In this document: positions 22,552 to 25,287 of the stretch, piece after piece
Numbering within the stretch: the stretch's first letter is position 1
Layout of the letters: each line of letters starts with the position of its first letter
Virus record (IMG/VR): IMGVR_UViG_3300032087_005847
Span: 1 to 25,287 of that record
Origin: a virus
DNA length: 25,287 nt
Reading direction: 5' to 3' (one strand)
Translations under genes and position numbers: made by a program
Notes under the pieces: generated by a model
The model's database searches: none
What the model was told of the DNA's origin: nothing
The model's input: the letters and a program-made list of their open reading frames with translations, nothing else

Positions 22552-22804
22552 GTCTTTGCTTGTAAATGTCTTGGAGCAAGAAGAGGAAAAGCAATCTGCT
22601 TTTTATTTGCCTGATGATGTTGTAACAGGCACGAAGCCGTTTGAGGTTGTGGAGATTGTTGACGTATCCTCAGAGTCGAAGTTTGTGGATAAGTTAAACC
22701 CAGGTGATAAGATTGTCGTTGAGGGTCACATGCTTCGTAAGATTAATGTGTTTGGTGAGACAGCAACTTTGATTGAGGATAATTACGTTTTAGCAAAAAT
22801 GTAA
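22535..22804 (+). CDS. GroES-like co-chaperonin (functional analogue of T4 gp31)
   Basis: The ATG at 22535 has a strong AGGAGG site (22523-22528) and overlaps the upstream stop by 17 nt; a start at 22517 lacks such a site. The 89-residue product follows the Cpn10 pattern: MTPLNRSLLVNVLEQEEEKQ (compare 'IRPLxDRVLVxxxExExKT'), a short mobile-loop region SAFYLPDDV, NPGDKIVVEG (compare 'vkxGDxVlfxxy') and the closing DNYVLAKM (compare 'EedILAvv'). It would cap the host GroEL chamber to fold phage proteins, as gp31 does for the T4 capsid protein. No GroEL is present. Confidence 0.65.
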   Translation: MTPLNRSLLVNVLEQEEEKQSAFYLPDDVVTGTKPFEVVEIVDVSSESKFVDKLNPGDKIVVEGHMLRKINVFGETATLIEDNYVLAKM

Positions 22805-23652
22805 TGCCTAAAAAGATTGTTGAAATACCTTACGAAAATATCGTTGTTGGGTCGGACGTAAGAGCACTGTTGTATTCTTTCACTAAGGGTATGACGTGCT
22901 TTTACGTCCATCAGGATAAGATAGAACCAATTGTCCAACCAACTAATCAATTTGTCTTAGATAATTTCTGTGCAGATGAGAATATCGCAAATGAAAATAA
23001 ACAAGAAAAGTTCTTAGAGACTGATAAATTAGAGTTCTTTTTGCGTTATATTCTAAATCTGGATGGCAAACTTTATCAGATAAACCGAGACAACTTACGA
23101 TATACAGATGGTAATTTAACTCACAAAACAAATAAGACAGAGTTTGTCTTACAACCTGAGAACATTCATCTTTTCGACAACATAAAACTAAATGGTGCAA
23201 AGCATAAGCAAGCACAAAGATCTTGTGTGGTTGAGGATCATTTCAGAACAAACGCAAAGTCGATGGATAAAACTTGGTTTCGTGGTCACGATCCATTTTT
23301 AAATTTTGTTCATATCGATGGCAAAGTTTTGAAGTCAAGGTTTTATTTGAAAGATGATAAAGGTTTGAATGACTTTGATAATAGTCCGGTGACAATCCGT
23401 TATATGTTAGATGAGTTTCTAACTGGCAACGAAGAGATCACATTAACCAGAGATTATTATAGAAGTTTGAAACCAAAGTTAGAGAATAGAATAATTGTAC
23501 CAGATTATAGGTATAAGACAGAAGAAGAGAATATTACTGTAATAGAAGAGAGTTTAGATCAGTTATGTCAGAAACCAATACTGCCTCAGCGGGAGTCATA
23601 TCTTTACTACCTAACAAAAAGAATTTTGGATTTGATTGGCACGACTGCTTGA
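22804..23652 (+). CDS. Hypothetical 282-residue protein
   Basis: It starts in a TAATG overlap with the GroES-like gene. The sequence is soluble, mixed alpha/beta (KKIVEIPYENIVVGSDVRAL, LEFFLRYILNLDGKLYQINR), with RGHDPFLNFVHIDGKVLKSR near residue 159 as the most distinctive stretch. There are no membrane segments and no enzyme motif I recognise. The last 88 nt overlap the next gene in another frame. By place it belongs to the early/replication block. Confidence 0.6.
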   Translation: MPKKIVEIPYENIVVGSDVRALLYSFTKGMTCFYVHQDKIEPIVQPTNQFVLDNFCADENIANENKQEKFLETDKLEFFLRYILNLDGKLYQINRDNLRYTDGNLTHKTNKTEFVLQPENIHLFDNIKLNGAKHKQAQRSCVVEDHFRTNAKSMDKTWFRGHDPFLNFVHIDGKVLKSRFYLKDDKGLNDFDNSPVTIRYMLDEFLTGNEEITLTRDYYRSLKPKLENRIIVPDYRYKTEEENITVIEESLDQLCQKPILPQRESYLYYLTKRILDLIGTTA

Positions 23653-24455
23653 TGCCAATCAATCATGACTTTACGCTTTTAGATTTAGCAGTTTATGAAT
23701 GCGCTGCTGCTGGCGTTAAATCAATTTGGATCTCAATAAACGATGATTGGGCACCTGTTGTAAAGAAACGCCTTAGAGATTACGTCATGGACCCTGTATG
23801 GCAGAAAAGGACTATGGATCCGATGCCATATCAGAACAAGAGATTGATCCCAATCTTTTTGGTTCCATGTCATGCAAGATATTATAATACAAGAGATAGT
23901 GAGGGCTGGGGATATATTAACGCTGCCCTTTATGCTTCATTATCAGCGAGAAGGATTAGCAACTTTCTAATACCAGATGTGTTTTATGCGACATCACCTT
24001 ACGTTGTTTATGAACCAAGTTATATTTCAAAGTTCAGAAAGATTATTCAAGACAAGAAAAGGTTTATGTTTGAGAGTGATGGCAAGAATTTTCTGAATGA
24101 TAGTCATCATGCTTTTACTTTTCTAAAAGAGGACATAAAGATTGTACGGCAATACATCAACGATAATGCAACAATGCGATATACAAAATCAGAAGAGTAC
24201 GAGCAAACTGGCGAGGGTCCGTTACTAAAACAACTACCAAAAGAAGAAAGGTATAGTGGAAAGAAGTTTGGTCTCAACGACTTATTCAGTCACTTAGGTG
24301 AGAAAGATTATCATAAAGAACAACTCAATTGGAGTTATACGATGAATGGTTGGGAAGATTACAGGGAATATATGCGAGACGGCAAAGAATTTAAGAAACC
24401 AAGTTTATTAGAAAGAAAAAGTATTTATAAAATTTATGGAGACGAAGATGATTGA
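23565..24455 (+). CDS. Nucleotidyltransferase-like hypothetical protein
   Basis: This protein has 296 residues. I keep the start at 23565, although an ATG at 23652 would give a neat TGATG overlap, because the segment SLLPNKKNFGFDWHDCLMPI spanning both starts reads as one conserved opening. The order 'LMPI-x-DFT...D-A-V-x-E-C-A-x-A-G' followed by IWISINDDWAPVVKKRL and DPVW resembles sugar-nucleotide/nucleotidyl transferase N-termini (a Rossmann-like 'P-x-x...AG-I-I-V-N' pattern). I have an impression of similar unnamed proteins in T4-like marine phages. There are no clear catalytic Asp motifs, so the activity is a guess. Confidence 0.5.
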   Translation: MSETNTASAGVISLLPNKKNFGFDWHDCLMPINHDFTLLDLAVYECAAAGVKSIWISINDDWAPVVKKRLRDYVMDPVWQKRTMDPMPYQNKRLIPIFLVPCHARYYNTRDSEGWGYINAALYASLSARRISNFLIPDVFYATSPYVVYEPSYISKFRKIIQDKKRFMFESDGKNFLNDSHHAFTFLKEDIKIVRQYINDNATMRYTKSEEYEQTGEGPLLKQLPKEERYSGKKFGLNDLFSHLGEKDYHKEQLNWSYTMNGWEDYREYMRDGKEFKKPSLLERKSIYKIYGDEDD

Positions 24456-24618
24456 TCCTCAAGAGGAATTACAAATTTTAAGAGAAATGAATAGAGAGTT
24501 AATGGAAGAGAATGAACACCTCCGCAATCAAGTCAGGGCGTTAGAAGAACTTGCAATCGACGTCAAATCTGGTTATAATTGGGACATGAATGAACACGAA
24601 TTCATGGAGGACGATTAG
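24448..24618 (+). CDS. Small coiled-coil hypothetical protein
   Basis: I choose the ATG at 24448, 56 residues, because GGAG lies at a good distance upstream; an ATG at 24436 is also in frame. MIDPQEELQILREMNRELME and ENEHLRNQVRALEEL make a leucine-rich heptad coiled coil, followed by an acidic tail. It overlaps the upstream stop by 8 nt. Function unknown. Confidence 0.55.
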   Translation: MIDPQEELQILREMNRELMEENEHLRNQVRALEELAIDVKSGYNWDMNEHEFMEDD

Positions 24619-24619
24619 A

Positions 24620-24853
24620 ATGAATAACGCAGAAATTTACGAGATGATCCCCTTTCAAGTGTTGGAAAGGGCTGGTTTTCCAATAAGCTATATGCAACTT
24701 AGCTTAGATCAAAAGTTTTTTGTAGATTGTGTCTTTAATAATTCACGCGATATCTTTAGTGAGAATTTGCGTATGCAAGACAAGATCTACCATTTAGAAG
24801 ATAAGGTCGCAGACCTACAACACGAACTCAAAAACCTAGCAGGAGAAAAATGA
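24620..24853 (+). CDS. Small hypothetical protein upstream of DNA polymerase
   Basis: I use the ATG at 24620 (77 residues) because GGAGG at 24606-24610 precedes it; the ATG at 24590 lies inside the previous gene. MNNAEIYEMIPFQVLERAGF precedes a coiled-coil C-terminus (MQDKIYHLEDKVADLQHELK). The TGA overlaps the polymerase start (ATGA). Its coupling to the polymerase suggests a replication accessory, without direct evidence. Confidence 0.6.
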   Translation: MNNAEIYEMIPFQVLERAGFPISYMQLSLDQKFFVDCVFNNSRDIFSENLRMQDKIYHLEDKVADLQHELKNLAGEK

Positions 24854-25287
24854 GTAACCAAATTAAATTCGTGGGCTTGCACGCTCACTCTGTTTTCAGC
24901 GTCTTTGATGGTCTTGGTTATCCACAGGACCACATTGATTATGCTATTGAGAACGGCATGGATGCCTTGGCACTAACAGACCATGGCAACATGAACGGTC
25001 TTTCTTATCAGGTGCTTCACTCAAAGAAGCTACAGAAGGAAGGCAAGAACTTCAAGCCAATCTTTGGTATTGAAGGCTATTTTATTGATTCCGTTGCGAA
25101 ATGGAAGGAAGAAAAAGCAGAAATCGACAAAAATAAAAAGGGTCGAAAGAAGAAAGAAGAGAATAGCGCAGTAGTTATTGAAGACGAGGAAGCAACAAAA
25201 CGGCAGGAAAAGAACATTCTAAACCGTCGCGCTCACTTGGTTTTGCTAGTCCAGAACCAAACTGGTCTAAATAACTTATTTACTTTG
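24850..25287 (+). CDS. dnaE: DNA polymerase III alpha-like (family C), N-terminal PHP domain (partial)
   Basis: ATG at 24850 follows AGGAG (24841-24845) and the frame stays open to the window edge, 146 codons. GLHAHSVFSVFDGLGYP (9-25; metal-ligand His11 and His13), MDALALTDHGNM (37-48; Asp44-His45) and KPIFGIEGYF (69-78; Glu75) are the PHP-domain signature at the front of bacterial DnaE polymerases. A Lys/Glu-rich insertion (about 84-120) lies between Glu75 and AHLVLLVQN, and the frame continues with TGLNNLF, the usual 'GxxNL' stretch. It would be the replicative polymerase. The catalytic palm lies outside the window. Confidence 0.9.
   Translation, partial: MSNQIKFVGLHAHSVFSVFDGLGYPQDHIDYAIENGMDALALTDHGNMNGLSYQVLHSKKLQKEGKNFKPIFGIEGYFIDSVAKWKEEKAEIDKNKKGRKKKEENSAVVIEDEEATKRQEKNILNRRAHLVLLVQNQTGLNNLFTL

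Noticed and set aside
1-25287. tRNA, rRNA, riboswitch, endolysin or integrase genes
   Set aside because: I looked on both strands and found no cloverleaf-like sequence, conserved riboswitch core, lysozyme/amidase motif or recombinase signature that I could support.

Overview
The window looks like part of the genome of a large, AT-rich tailed phage with T4-type head and packaging genes, probably a marine or environmental myovirus. The evidence is a T4-family large terminase (gp17-like), a gp20-like portal and a gp21-like prohead protease (S80 family). A very long, low-complexity fibre protein has modules typical of marine phage fibres. Every supported gene is on the + strand and packed tightly, mostly with TAATG, TGATG or ATGA stop/start overlaps. 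I saw no tRNA, rRNA, CRISPR array or insertion sequence. The host cannot be named from this sequence.

Layout. (1) 1-5925: adhesion and tail-fibre genes: the end of one LamG-like protein, a complete LamG-like protein, a 1187-residue fibre protein, an RCC1-like beta-propeller protein and a small unknown. (2) 5956-10065: a large protein joining an NMNAT/cytidylyltransferase-like domain to a covalent polynucleotide-ligase-like domain, then three small accessory proteins (helical, zinc-ribbon, membrane). (3) 10105-16970: terminase, portal, four head-associated proteins and the prohead protease. (4) 16970-18458: a lysis and membrane block: a candidate inner spanin, a lipoprotein outer spanin, a 38-residue ORF, a holin and a small membrane protein. 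(5) 18458-20711: a complete membrane PAS histidine kinase, a stand-alone receiver protein and a coiled-coil membrane protein, each overlapping the next by 4 nt. (6) 20708-25287: a block with early or middle character, starting with a consensus sigma70-type promoter: dUTPase, several small unknowns, a GroES-like co-chaperonin, a nucleotidyltransferase-like protein and the start of a family C DNA polymerase (DnaE PHP domain).

How it fits together. Sections 1-5 read as late genes. Short gaps in front of gene groups carry an 8-mer, TATTTATA, which is the reverse complement of the T4 late-promoter consensus. From 13660 to 20711 there is almost no intergenic space, so head, lysis and two-component genes are probably co-transcribed. 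Section 6 instead uses host-type promoters and differs in codon habit: GCCGGC occurs 14 times before 18.01 kb and not at all after.

The strongest candidate for an undescribed system is the kinase / receiver / coiled-coil membrane protein trio directly behind the holin and spanins. It could let the phage couple an environmental or envelope signal to lysis or host physiology. The second is the NMNAT-like/ligase-like fusion, whose start and linker carry motifs resembling prohead-protease sites.
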